Positions 25,709 to 35,910 of a stretch of DNA of 64,000 bases are shown one piece after another. Source of the stretch: Streptomyces lacrimifluminis (GTDB taxonomy: Bacteria; Actinomycetota; Actinomycetes; Streptomycetales; Streptomycetaceae). Below the pieces are notes generated by a model. It did no database searches and was not told where the DNA came from. It was given only the letters and a program-made list of their open reading frames with translations. The stretch spans positions 124,001 through 188,000 of the forward strand of contig NZ_BMMU01000014.1 of NCBI RefSeq assembly GCF_014646095.1. The letters run 5' to 3'. Within the stretch, counting starts at the first letter, position 1. Each line of letters opens with the position of its first letter. The translations under genes were made by a program, and so were the position numbers.

Positions 25709-26671
25709 TTACTTGACGGCGATCGGGCTGACCGGGGAGCCGACAGCTCCGGTGATGGGGAGGGGAGCGGCGGAGAGCCAGAACTCGTACACGCCGTCCG
25801 CCGCGCAGTCCGCAGCCAGCGCGTCGAGGTCCCACATCTCGCCGATCAGCAGGCCCATGTTGGGGATGACGACCTGGTGCAGCGGCTGGAAGGCGTTGTC
25901 GAACTCGTTGGGGCGGACCTCGAAACCCCAGGTGTCGGTGGCGATCGCGGCGATGTCGCTGCCGTGCAGCCATCCGGCGGTGGTGAACGACAGCCCGGGC
26001 GCGGGGCCGCCCGCGTAGTCGCCCCAGCCGTCCCTCCTGGCTCGTGCGAGCCGACCGGTACGGACAAGGACGATGTCGCCGCGGCCGACGGTCACCCCAT
26101 GGGCCTCGGCGGTCGCGGTGAGGTGCTCCTCGGTGATGGCGAACCCGTCGGGCAGCTCGCCGTCCGTGCCGACGACCAGGCCCACGTCGAGCAGCGTGCC
26201 GCGGCCGGCCACGTACGGTGCCATGTGCTCGATGCCGGTGACGAGGTCGCCGTCTGAGGTGACCACCTTTTCGGAGTCCCGGCCGTTCCATGCCTTGCCG
26301 TGGTCGAAGATGTGGCCGAGCCCGTCCCACTGGGTCGAGCACTGCAGCGGCATGCTGATCACGTCGTCGGCGCCGCCGATGCCGTGCGGGAAGCCCTGGT
26401 TGCCGAGGGCGGCGTCGGTGCCGGTGTCGAGCATGGTGTGCACCGGGTTGGTGCGCCGGCGCCAGCCCTTCTGCGGCCCGTTCATGTCGAAGGACTGCGA
26501 GAGCGAGAAACTGGCGCCGCGCCGGACGAGCGCGGCACCTTCCCGGCGCTTGGCCTCGTCGAGGAGGTTCAGGGTGCCGAGCACGTCGTCCTCGCCCCAG
26601 CGCCCCCAGTTGGAGTACGCCTTGGCGGCCTCGGCGATCGCGCCCTCCGGGTCGCGCGGGTCCGGGATCAT
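25709..26671 (-). CDS. Cyclase-family metal hydrolase (kynurenine formamidase-like fold)
   Basis: A 320-residue cyclase/KynB-fold protein. The metal-binding segment appears as CSTQWDGLGHIFDHGKAW, a variant of the HxGTHxDxPxH motif in which the first His is Gln-Trp. This form marks a subfamily seen in aromatic and terpenoid gene clusters. A hydrolysis or lactonisation step is likely, but the substrate is open. Its ATG overlaps the stop of the upstream FAH gene; 163 bases separate it from the monooxygenase gene. Confidence 0.82.
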   Translation of the reverse strand: MIPDPRDPEGAIAEAAKAYSNWGRWGEDDVLGTLNLLDEAKRREGAALVRRGASFSLSQSFDMNGPQKGWRRRTNPVHTMLDTGTDAALGNQGFPHGIGGADDVISMPLQCSTQWDGLGHIFDHGKAWNGRDSEKVVTSDGDLVTGIEHMAPYVAGRGTLLDVGLVVGTDGELPDGFAITEEHLTATAEAHGVTVGRGDIVLVRTGRLARARRDGWGDYAGGPAPGLSFTTAGWLHGSDIAAIATDTWGFEVRPNEFDNAFQPLHQVVIPNMGLLIGEMWDLDALAADCAADGVYEFWLSAAPLPITGAVGSPVSPIAVK

Positions 26672-27651
26672 GCCGTTCCCTCCGCGACACAGCGGGTGCG
26701 CTGCACGCCCAGACCGGTGATGGATCCCTCCATGACGTCGCCGTCGCGCAGCAGGCGTCCCCAGTGGATGCCGTTGCCGGCCGGGCTGCCGGTCAACACC
26801 AGGTCACCGGGCAGGAGTTGGGCTGTCTGCGAGGCGTACGACACCAGCCGTGCGACCCCGAAGAGCATGTCCTTGGTGGACTCGTCCTGCATGGTCTCGC
26901 CGTTCAGCGTGAGCGTGACCCGCAGGTCACCGGTGTCGGCGATCGACTCGGCAGGTACGAGCCACGGGCCGAGCGGTGTGAAACCGGGAGCGTTCTTGCT
27001 TCGCAGCCAGTCGGTGCCGATGGCCTTCATGTCCCGGCGGAACACGGTGGCGCGGTCGGTGAGGTCGTTGGCGATGGTGTACCCGGCGACGTACTCCAGG
27101 GCCTCCTCGACCGTCACCCGGTAGGCGGGCCTGGCGATGACGGCCGCCAACTCCAGCTCCCAGTCCGGCTTTTCGGCCCAAGCGGGCAACGTGACGTCGT
27201 CGTAGGGGCCCGTGATCGCGCTCGGCAGACCGATGAACACGTACGGCAGGTCCTCGGCGGCCCGCCGGTCCATGACCGCAGCGATCTCCTCGCGCGCCTC
27301 CTCGACCGTACGGGGGTCGTCGGGAGAGCGGTGGGCGACCTCCAGGTCGATCACGTGCTGACGGTAGTTGGCGCCGGACTGGAAGATCTGCCGCGGCTCG
27401 ATGGGGGCGTGCACCCGCAGGCCCTCCAGCGGGCGCCGGTCAAGGGCATCGTCGTCCGCCAGGGCGCGCAGGACGGGGAGAGTCTCCTCCCACCGCTCCA
27501 CCACGGCGCGCAGACCCGACGGCGCCCAGTCCAGGGTGCTGCGCAGATCGAGTACCTGGTCCTTGACCAGGAGGCCGGGAAACGGCTCCCCGTCCTGGGC
27601 GGAGAACGTGCCGAGCGCGAACGGGCCGGCAGGTTGCGCGAGCATTGCCAT
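26668..27651 (-). CDS. Fumarylacetoacetate hydrolase-family protein (second copy)
   Basis: A 327-residue FAH-fold protein and the first gene of the operon. Metal-site segments include PDWELELAAVIARPAYRVTV and the LTDRATVFRRDMKAIGTDW region. A C-terminal PGDLVLTGSPAGNG is typical of 2-hydroxyhepta-2,4-diene-1,7-dioate isomerase-like enzymes. ATG 27651 has an AGGAGG site seven bases upstream, preferred over a second ATG at 27645. It is divergent from the LysR gene, with a structured operator region between them. Confidence 0.87.
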   Translation of the reverse strand: MAMLAQPAGPFALGTFSAQDGEPFPGLLVKDQVLDLRSTLDWAPSGLRAVVERWEETLPVLRALADDDALDRRPLEGLRVHAPIEPRQIFQSGANYRQHVIDLEVAHRSPDDPRTVEEAREEIAAVMDRRAAEDLPYVFIGLPSAITGPYDDVTLPAWAEKPDWELELAAVIARPAYRVTVEEALEYVAGYTIANDLTDRATVFRRDMKAIGTDWLRSKNAPGFTPLGPWLVPAESIADTGDLRVTLTLNGETMQDESTKDMLFGVARLVSYASQTAQLLPGDLVLTGSPAGNGIHWGRLLRDGDVMEGSITGLGVQRTRCVAEGTA

Positions 27652-27712
27652 CAGATTTCCTCCTGCTGGGTTGCGGTCTACTCTGGCCCCGATCGGCCAA
27701 TCACGGAAATTA

Positions 27713-27745
27713 ATCCTGTGGATGCGTCGAATCCATGCCATGGAT
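27713..27745. promoter_or_regulatory. LysR operator array between divergent genes
   Basis: Four alternating half-sites occur in 33 bases: ATCC-N3-GGAT-N7-ATCC-N7-GGAT. The last pair sits in the 15-bp palindrome ATCCATGCCATGGAT (27731-27745), and GGAT-N7-ATCC is a T-N11-A-type dyad as used by LysR regulators. It lies between the catabolic operon (start 27651) and the LysR gene (start 27772), exactly where LysR proteins bind. Confidence 0.6.
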
Positions 27746-27771
27746 GACTCTTGCTGCTAGGTGGTTGCCCG

Positions 27772-28758
27772 GTGAACCTGTCCCGACTCGACCTCAATCT
27801 GGTCCTCGCCCTTCGCGCGCTGCTGGAGGAACGCAATGTCACCCGGGCCGGCGAGCGCATCGGCCTCAGCCAGCCCGCCATGAGCGCCGCGCTGTCCCGG
27901 CTGCGCCGCCATTTCGACGACGAATTGCTCGCCCGGACCGGCAACGCCTACGAGCTGACTCCGCTCGGCGCCGCCCTGCGCGACCGCAGCGCCACCGCGT
28001 GCGACCTGCTGGAGCGGGTCTTCGCCAGCCAGGCCGACTTCGACCCGGCGGCGGAGAGCCGGGAGTTCACCCTCCTCGCCTCCGACTACGGGGCGGCCGT
28101 GTTCGGTGCCGCACTCTCCCGCACCCTCCACGAGGAGGCACCCGGCATCCGGATCACCTTCCAGCACCCGGCACCGTCCGTCGTGGAGAACACCGCCGCC
28201 GTGCTGAGCACCGTCGACGGACTCCTGATGCCGCACGGGGTCATCGACGGCTTCCCCGCCGTCGACCTCCACCAGGACCGCTGGCTGTGCCTGATCGCCG
28301 ATGACCACCCCGAGGTCGGCGACGAACTCACCCTGGACCAGCTGGGGCGTCTGCCCTGGGCCGTCTACCAGCGTCCCTACGACGCCCCGGCGGCCCGCCA
28401 GCTCAGCATGATAGGGATCAGTCCCCAGGTGGAGGTGTCCGTGCAGACCTTCCAGCTGCTGCCGCCCATGGTCGAGGGCACCCGTCGGGTCGCGATGATC
28501 CAGGAGCGCCTGGCGCGCAAGGCGGTCCGCTCCGCCGCGGTGCGCGTCCTGCCCTGCCCCTTCGAGGCCGTACCGGTACGGGAGGCGATGTGGTGGCACC
28601 CGGTGCACGCTCAGGACGCGGGCCACATCTGGCTGCGGCAGAAGGCCGCGGAGGTGGGCGCGACGCTGGCGGGCAACGACTACGGCTACGACAAGGGCCC
28701 GGGAAAGGCCGTCTCCGCCGAACAGGACGCCGGGCCGCCGCCGGAGGGTCGGCTCTGA
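27772..28758 (+). CDS. LysR-family transcriptional regulator
   Basis: A 328-residue LysR protein. The N-terminal winged helix-turn-helix begins LSRLDLNLVLALRALLEERN and contains RIGLSQPAMSAALSRLRRHF; the C-terminal two-thirds form the inducer-binding domain. The start type (NLSRLDLNL) is that of the NodD/NahR branch, whose inducers are often aromatic acids. GTG 27772 is used because it restores the standard N-terminus. It is divergent from the aromatic operon and is its most likely activator. Confidence 0.92.
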   Translation: MNLSRLDLNLVLALRALLEERNVTRAGERIGLSQPAMSAALSRLRRHFDDELLARTGNAYELTPLGAALRDRSATACDLLERVFASQADFDPAAESREFTLLASDYGAAVFGAALSRTLHEEAPGIRITFQHPAPSVVENTAAVLSTVDGLLMPHGVIDGFPAVDLHQDRWLCLIADDHPEVGDELTLDQLGRLPWAVYQRPYDAPAARQLSMIGISPQVEVSVQTFQLLPPMVEGTRRVAMIQERLARKAVRSAAVRVLPCPFEAVPVREAMWWHPVHAQDAGHIWLRQKAAEVGATLAGNDYGYDKGPGKAVSAEQDAGPPPEGRL

Positions 28759-28814
28759 TCCGGCCCGGCGGCAGCCCGTGAGTGACGCGTCCTCGGCGGT
28801 CGGCCCGCGCACCC

Positions 28815-30089
28815 TCAGGCCAACTGCTCCGGCAGCGGCCGGGGATCGACGGCGCCCGCGCGGCGGCGGGCCGCCCACAGCCCCGCCGCGACGAGGGCGG
28901 CGGCCAGCCCCAGCAGGCCCACCGCACCGGCGAGACTGCCGACCGCCGACTCCCCGGCGAGCAGCACCAGCGGGCAGACGAACTCGCCGCCGAAGAAGGC
29001 GGCCGTCCACAGCCCCGTGCCACGCCCACGGTCCTCGAACGACAGCCGGGACATCGCACTGGTCAGGAGGGCCGGCAGCAGCATGCCGGTGCCCACACAG
29101 TTGACCACCGCCCCGATGACCAGCAGCGGTGCGCTGTCCGCGAGGAACATCACGCCGAAGCCGGCCGCGCACACCGCGAGAACGGCGGGCAGCATCGGGT
29201 CGGGAGAACGCTTGAGCCGGGCGAAGGTGATCGCACCGCCCACGGTGGAGGCACTGGCGATCGCGGTGGCCAGACCGATCACGCCGGGGTTCTCCACCCC
29301 GAGGTCGTCGAGCAGGTACGCCATCTCCACCGGGACGGTGTAGAAGACCATCGCCCCGAAGAAGGTGAGGGCACAGATGCCCTCCAACTGCCGCCAGGGG
29401 AACGGGCGGCGGGCCTCCACCTCCGCCTCGGCCGGGGCCTCGTCGCCGGCCGCGCGGGCCGCCGGGTTGGGCAGCACGACGGCCATCAGGGGGGCGAGCA
29501 CCAGGCTCACGGCGTACACCCAGAACGGCACACGCCAGCCCGCCGATCCGGCGGCGCCGCCGATCACGAAGAAGGCGGTGGCCGACGCCGAGGCGCACAT
29601 GGTCTGCAGGGCGAGGTACTTCACCCGCTGCCGACCGGAGTAGTAGTCGCCGATCAGGGTCGTGCAGCAGGTCATGATCGCCGCCTCGGCGACCCCGACC
29701 AGGGCGCGGCTGGCGATGATCCCGCCCAGCGAGTCAAGCCACAGCGGTGCCGTGCCGAACAGCGCGTACAGGACGGTCGCCACGACCAGCAGGCGTTTGC
29801 GGCCCACCCGGTCCACGATCACACCGGCGAACGGGGCCAGCAGCGCCAGTGCCAGCGCCGGAACGGTCAACGCGAGGGGCACCAGTGCCTTGGCCCCCGG
29901 AACCGACGCGAAGTGGTCCTGCATTTTCGGCAGCACCGGGGCGATCAGTACCGCCCCCAGGATCGGCAGACAGCTGCCCGCCATAAGAAGGGTCACCCGC
30001 AGCAGATGGGCGCGGCCCGACGCGGCGACGGCTGACGGAGCGGGGGCCTCGACCGCGGCGGGAGGCGGCGGGGACACGGAACCAGGCAT
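28815..30089 (-). CDS. MFS transporter
   Basis: A 424-residue major-facilitator protein with about twelve hydrophobic segments and the loop 2-3 motif GVIVDRVGRKRLLVV. A proline/alanine-rich tail precedes helix 1. ATG 30089 has a GGAG site six bases upstream. Placed next to the LysR gene and the aromatic operon, it may import the aromatic substrate, though efflux cannot be excluded. It is convergent with the LysR gene, 56 bases apart. An ATCC-N7-GGAT site lies 180 bases upstream. Confidence 0.88.
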   Translation of the reverse strand: MPGSVSPPPPAAVEAPAPSAVAASGRAHLLRVTLLMAGSCLPILGAVLIAPVLPKMQDHFASVPGAKALVPLALTVPALALALLAPFAGVIVDRVGRKRLLVVATVLYALFGTAPLWLDSLGGIIASRALVGVAEAAIMTCCTTLIGDYYSGRQRVKYLALQTMCASASATAFFVIGGAAGSAGWRVPFWVYAVSLVLAPLMAVVLPNPAARAAGDEAPAEAEVEARRPFPWRQLEGICALTFFGAMVFYTVPVEMAYLLDDLGVENPGVIGLATAIASASTVGGAITFARLKRSPDPMLPAVLAVCAAGFGVMFLADSAPLLVIGAVVNCVGTGMLLPALLTSAMSRLSFEDRGRGTGLWTAAFFGGEFVCPLVLLAGESAVGSLAGAVGLLGLAAALVAAGLWAARRRAGAVDPRPLPEQLA

Positions 30090-30268
30090 GGCGACTCCAG
30101 GGGACGGTGTGAGGGAGCGGGCATGCCTCACGTGCGCCGACGACGCACGGCATGCTGGGGAGCTCGCACGCCGGCGGTATCCGGACAGCGGCGTGCGGTA
30201 GCGACGACTATGGGGGCGCCGAGGCGCCGGTGCCATCCCCGGCGCGATCCGAATCCCGTATCCGGGCT

Positions 30269-30283
30269 ATCCACGTGGTGGAT
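30269..30283. promoter_or_regulatory. Possible second LysR-type site upstream of the MFS gene
   Basis: ATCCACGTGGTGGAT has the same ATCC-N7-GGAT geometry as the strongest half-site pair between the LysR gene and the catabolic operon (27731-27745). It lies 180 bases before the MFS start. Several further ATCC/GGAT words surround it. Common control by the LysR protein is an inference. Confidence 0.35.
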
Positions 30284-30439
30284 GGGATGGGCAACCGTCA
30301 CCTGAACGGAAGGCGTGCACGGGCCGCTCCGGCGCGCGAACAGCGGCGTCCTGGAACTCGGGACACCGCCCGCAGCGCCCGAGCCCGCAGCCGACACGGT
30401 CGCGCCCGCCAGGGCGTCAGCGGACAGGCAGCGGCAGGA

Positions 30440-30706
30440 CGCGCCGATAGACGGCACTGCCACGGCCTCCACCTCGACGTGCACGACCATCAGCGCCGCG
30501 ACGGCCAGCGGCCCCACTGCCGGGCCGGGCGTGTCGCCGACGAGCAGCGACAGGTCGGACGCGAACGACACGACCACGGGCACGGGCACCAGCCGCCGCA
30601 GCAACCCCACCGGGTTCCTGGCGACGCGACGGACGACCGCCCAGCCGATGGCGCCGAGAACGACGCCGGTCACCGTCAGCGGCGCGTACGCGGAGAGGTG
30701 CAGGGG
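30440..30706 (-). pseudogene. Decayed DUF6069-like membrane protein gene
   Basis: The minus strand reads LSAYAPLTVTGVVLGAIGWA, then SFASDLSLLVGDTPGPAVGP and AALMVVHVEVEAVAV. This resembles the last three membrane helices of small four-helix DUF6069 proteins. The N-terminal part is missing, and after about 30440 the frame becomes cysteine- and arginine-rich junk. It is probably inactive. The rest of 30090-31090 shows no gene. Confidence 0.4.
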
Positions 30707-31090
30707 ACGGCGTAATGGGATCCGGTCGGTGGGCGGCCTGCCGGCACTGTCGTGCCGCCCGTCCGGTGATGATTCACTCGGATCACGGCTGTCAGGGCGG
30801 ATTCAACCAGTCAGCAATTCGCCACCCTGACAACGGAGTTCGGCGCCGTTCTGCCCATCAGCCGCACCGGGCAGCCCCACAGGGCCCCCGGGAGATCCGG
30901 TACCTGCACGGCACGGCACGTGGCGGATGACCACCATGGACCACAGGTCACGCAGTTCCTCGCTCGGGGAAGCTCGCGATCAGGCGATGAGCTGATTGAC
31001 GTGATTCGTTACCGTGTACGAGTTCACCCGTCCATCGCGCAAAGTCCCGAAAGATTGTCAACCGGCTTGAAATGCGATAAAAGCACCATC

Positions 31091-31172
31091 GCCGCGAGCC
31101 GCGAGCCGCGAGCCGCGAGCCGCGAGCCGCGAGCCGCGAGCCGCGAGCCGCGAGCCGCGAGCCGCGAGCCGC
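31091..31172. repeat. Eleven-copy 7-bp tandem repeat
   Basis: GCCGCGA is repeated eleven times without a single mismatch, followed by a partial GCCGC. It ends 21 bases before the TTG start of the next gene. The unit is not a multiple of three, and perfect conservation implies recent expansion by slippage. An in-frame stop (31173-31175) lies between the repeat and the gene, so copy number changes would alter promoter or leader spacing, not the protein. Confidence 0.95.
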
Positions 31173-31193
31173 TGACCGGCTGCGGGAGCTGGT

Positions 31194-32921
31194 TTGTTAG
31201 AGGCGGCTGCCGTGTTCGGTAGCCAACCGCTTCGCGTGCCCGTGGGGCACGACGCCCACCGCTGGAGCACCTTCCACGGCGAGCGCACTCTTGTCGTCGC
31301 CGCCCGTACTGTCACCTCGACCGTACGGGTCCTCGAGACACTGCCCTCGCTCCTTCGCGACGACACCCGCGTGACCGTCGTCTTCGCCTTCGATCCCACC
31401 TCCGCGTTCAACGACGGCGTCCTCGACCTCCTCCGCGCCGCCGGGTGCCGAGTCGCCCCCTGGGAGCAGTTGGGGCACATCGCCCCCGACCTCATCCTGT
31501 CCGCCAGCGAGAACCTCGACGTCCCGGAGGGCGACTGCCCGGTGCTGGTGCTGCCGCACGGCGTCGGCTTCCAGAAACGCGTGCCGGATTCCCGGAGTCC
31601 GCACGAGCGGCTCTCCGGGGTCGTACCGGACTCCCTGCTGGAGACGGGACGCGCCTGGCTGGCGATCTCGCATCCGACGCAGGAGGAGCAACTGCTCGCC
31701 ACCCACCCGAAGGCGGCCGGGCGCACCCTGCTGGTGGGCGACCCGTGCTTCGACGAGCTGGTCGGCAGCCGGTCGCACAGGAAGGCCTACCGAGAGGCGC
31801 TGGGTGTCGCGGAGCATCAGCGCCTGGTCATGGTCAGTTCGACCTGGAGGCGCACCTCGCTGCTGGGGAGTCACCCGGACCTGCTCCCCCGTCTCCTCGC
31901 CCAGCTGCCCTGTGACGAGTACCGGGTCGGCGCGATCATCCACCCCAATGTGTGGTCGGCCCACGGTGCCTGGCAGATCCGCTCCTTGCAGGCCGCCGCG
32001 CTGGACGCGGGACTGCTGCTGATGCCGACCGTCCACGCCTGGCGGCCCGCGCTCGTCGCAGCGGACGTCCTGGTGGGTGACCACGGCTCGGTGACGCTGT
32101 ACGGGGCGGCGGCCGGTACACCGCTGCTGCTGGCCGCGTTCGGCGGAGACGCGGTACCCGGGACGGCCGTCCATGCCCTGTCGGCCGTCGCGCCCCGGCT
32201 CGACACCCGCGGAGACCTGCGCCGACAGGTGGAGGATGTCGTGCGCGAGCACACCCCCCAGCGGTACGCGGCGGTCGCGGCGCAGGCCTTCGCCGAGCCG
32301 GGACACGCCCTGGCCCGGCTCCGCACCGCCCTCTACCGTCTGCTGAAGCTCCCGGAGCCGTCCTCTCCCCCGCCGGCTCCCCTGGTGCTGCCGGTCCCGG
32401 ATCCGTCCGCCACGCCGGTCACCTCGTGGCAGGTCACCACCGACGTCACCGGGGACAGCGCGGCACCGGCCGTCACCGTGCACCGCGTTCCGGCGACCGT
32501 CACCGCGTACGACACGACCCGCCCGGATTCCCCCACCAACTTCACCCACCTGGCCTGCGCGGACGACGAACGCGACCACCGTCTGACCGAGAGCGCCTCG
32601 GTACTCGTCCAGCGGCACCCGGCGCCCACGCCGATCGAAGCGCTGCGCTGGATCGAGGACACGCTCACCCAGCGGCCCGGAAGCCTTCTCGCGGCATCGG
32701 CAGTGCGCAGGGGCGCCTGTCTGGTCGGGCTCAGGGACGGCCGCATCGTGGAAGCGGCCGTCACCGGCCCGCTACTGGATCCGGGCCTGTCGACCGCGGT
32801 CGTCTACGCCTGCCTGCGCACGGGACTTCCGCTGGATGACGCCCAAGTGACGCTGCGGATCGGTGACATGCGGGACGAGGACGTCGTCCTGCGGCTTCGT
32901 GCGACCCAGCCGATCAAATGA
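31194..32921 (+). CDS. GT-B-like (CDP-glycerol glycerophosphotransferase-type) protein, unknown role
   Basis: A 575-residue protein of uncertain function. The middle part carries PVLVLPHGVGFQKR, then HPTQEEQLLATHPKAAGRTL, and then AADVLVGDHGSVTLYGAAAG. The last corresponds to the DYSS-type nucleotide-sugar site of CDP-glycerol glycerophosphotransferases and related GT-B folds. The last 170 residues are unrelated and proline-rich at the junction. TTG 31194 has a GGGAG site six bases upstream; GTG 31212 is an alternative start. Enzyme activity is not shown. The 7-bp repeat directly upstream may modulate its expression. Confidence 0.6.
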   Translation: MLEAAAVFGSQPLRVPVGHDAHRWSTFHGERTLVVAARTVTSTVRVLETLPSLLRDDTRVTVVFAFDPTSAFNDGVLDLLRAAGCRVAPWEQLGHIAPDLILSASENLDVPEGDCPVLVLPHGVGFQKRVPDSRSPHERLSGVVPDSLLETGRAWLAISHPTQEEQLLATHPKAAGRTLLVGDPCFDELVGSRSHRKAYREALGVAEHQRLVMVSSTWRRTSLLGSHPDLLPRLLAQLPCDEYRVGAIIHPNVWSAHGAWQIRSLQAAALDAGLLLMPTVHAWRPALVAADVLVGDHGSVTLYGAAAGTPLLLAAFGGDAVPGTAVHALSAVAPRLDTRGDLRRQVEDVVREHTPQRYAAVAAQAFAEPGHALARLRTALYRLLKLPEPSSPPPAPLVLPVPDPSATPVTSWQVTTDVTGDSAAPAVTVHRVPATVTAYDTTRPDSPTNFTHLACADDERDHRLTESASVLVQRHPAPTPIEALRWIEDTLTQRPGSLLAASAVRRGACLVGLRDGRIVEAAVTGPLLDPGLSTAVVYACLRTGLPLDDAQVTLRIGDMRDEDVVLRLRATQPIK

Positions 32922-33097
32922 CCAGATGCCCAGATGGCCACCCTGCCGGGCGTCCGTCCGGAGGACCTGCCTCAATCGTGGAGGTCCTCCAGCCGCCGCC
33001 GCAGCTCCGCCGCCCTGGAGTGGTTGCCGAGCGCCTCGTGGCCGCTCCGCACTCCGCGCCCCGGCGGCGATCGGCGGCGTGTTCGGTCTCGTCCGTG

Positions 33098-34738
<1,641 letters not shown>

Positions 34739-34879
34739 TTCCCGCTCCTCCGCAAGGGTCGACCGTTGGGTACGGCCCCATTCTTCCCTGTCCGGCCCGC
34801 CGGACGCCCACCGGGCGGCCGTTGTGGCCCGCGCCCGGCGGGTGCGACGATGCACATCGGCGAATGAAGGGACACCGAC

Positions 34880-35527
34880 GTGAGTCACGAGGGCCAACGG
34901 CCGCCCGCCGCCGTGCTGTTCGATGCGCTGGGCCCCGACTACGAGAAGGCGTTCGCCCATGCGCCGGCGCACCTGGCCGCGCTGGACTGGCTGATCGAGC
35001 GGCTGCCGCCCGCCGCGCGAACGCTGGACGTGGGCAGCGGCACCGGTCGGCCCACCGCAGCCGCGCTCGTCGAGGCAGGGCACACGGTGCTGGGGGTCGA
35101 CGTCTCGCCCGTCATGGTCGAACTCGCCGCCCGTCAGGTTCCCGAGGCCGAGTTCCGCTGTGGCGACATCCGGGATCTCCTCCTCGACGCGGACTCGCTC
35201 GACGGCGTGTGCGTGTTCTTCTCGCTGCTGCAGATGACCCGCGCCGAGCAGTCGGCCCTGACGCGGCGTCTGACCCTGGCCCTGAGGCCCGGCGGGCATC
35301 TGGTGCTGGCCACCGTGCCCGTGGACGTGGAGGACGTCGAGGTGGTCTTCATGGGACGGCCGGTCCGCGCAACGAGCTTCGGCGAGGAGGACTTCGTCGG
35401 CATGGCGGAGGCGGCGGGGCTGACGGTGCTGGCCCGGCACAGCACCGTCTTCACCCCGGACCACCCCGCCGCCGGTGCCGAGCCCCACCTCTTCCTGCAC
35501 TGCCGACGCGACGGGACCGGGCGCTGA
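34880..35527 (+). CDS. Class I SAM-dependent methyltransferase
   Basis: A 215-residue Rossmann-fold methyltransferase. Motif I is TLDVGSGTGRPTAAALVEAG near residue 47, with the acidic VLGVDVSP and the GDIRD loop following. GTG start with an AAGGGA site. The substrate is unknown. It is divergent from pgm with 141 bases between them; nothing links it to a pathway. Confidence 0.85.
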   Translation: MSHEGQRPPAAVLFDALGPDYEKAFAHAPAHLAALDWLIERLPPAARTLDVGSGTGRPTAAALVEAGHTVLGVDVSPVMVELAARQVPEAEFRCGDIRDLLLDADSLDGVCVFFSLLQMTRAEQSALTRRLTLALRPGGHLVLATVPVDVEDVEVVFMGRPVRATSFGEEDFVGMAEAAGLTVLARHSTVFTPDHPAAGAEPHLFLHCRRDGTGR

Positions 35528-35910
35528 CTCCGGTGCACTGTTCCCACCGGAGGATCACCGGCCTCGGCCTGTCGGCGGGGCCCGCGGCGGACCGGGCGAC
35601 CTCGCCGGCTCGCCGCTGTCGGTGTGTGCCTCGGCCGCCCACCGCCACGACAGCCGGGCGCTGCTCCCTCCTCATGTGCGGGATCCCACCGACCCGCTCG
35701 CGCTTCGGCCCGTGCCGGGGAGGCCCGACAGAGCCTGCCGCGGACAGGGGGGCGGACGCTGCGGCGGAGCGTGGTGCGACCTCCGCGTTCCGGCGAACGC
35801 TGCGGCGTGGAGGGCGTCCTGTCCGCGGTCGTGCACCCCGGAGCCGGCAGGCGTCCCGCAGCGGGCGGGACGGGTCGTCCCCGGACACCTCCGAGGTGGT
35901 CAGGACCGCC
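35528..35910. other. Intergenic stretch without a gene
   Basis: 383 bases between the methyltransferase and the secreted propeller-like gene, which are convergent. Frames on both strands are arginine- and proline-rich with no recognisable protein features. Confidence 0.5.

Noticed and set aside
28782..30035. Plus-strand 417-codon frame opposite the MFS gene
   Set aside because: It is rich in Arg, Gly, Glu and His without any domain, while the minus strand encodes a standard twelve-helix transporter.
30152..30830. Plus-strand frames in the gap before the 7-bp repeat
   Set aside because: They are low-complexity Arg/Ser/Thr/Ala sequences. The only protein-like signal in this gap is the minus-strand DUF6069-like remnant.
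31091..31172. CRISPR-like array
   Set aside because: The repeat unit is only 7 bp and directly contiguous, with no spacers and no cas genes. It is a simple tandem repeat.
30920..31222. Open frame through the 7-bp repeat giving a seven-residue peptide repeat
   Set aside because: The repeat peptide arises from reading a 7-bp unit three times; no ribosome binding site or family similarity supports translation.
34739..35500. N-terminal extension of phosphoglucomutase
   Set aside because: It is antisense to the methyltransferase gene, has no similarity to the family and would exceed normal length by about 250 residues. ATG 34738 has a good ribosome binding site.
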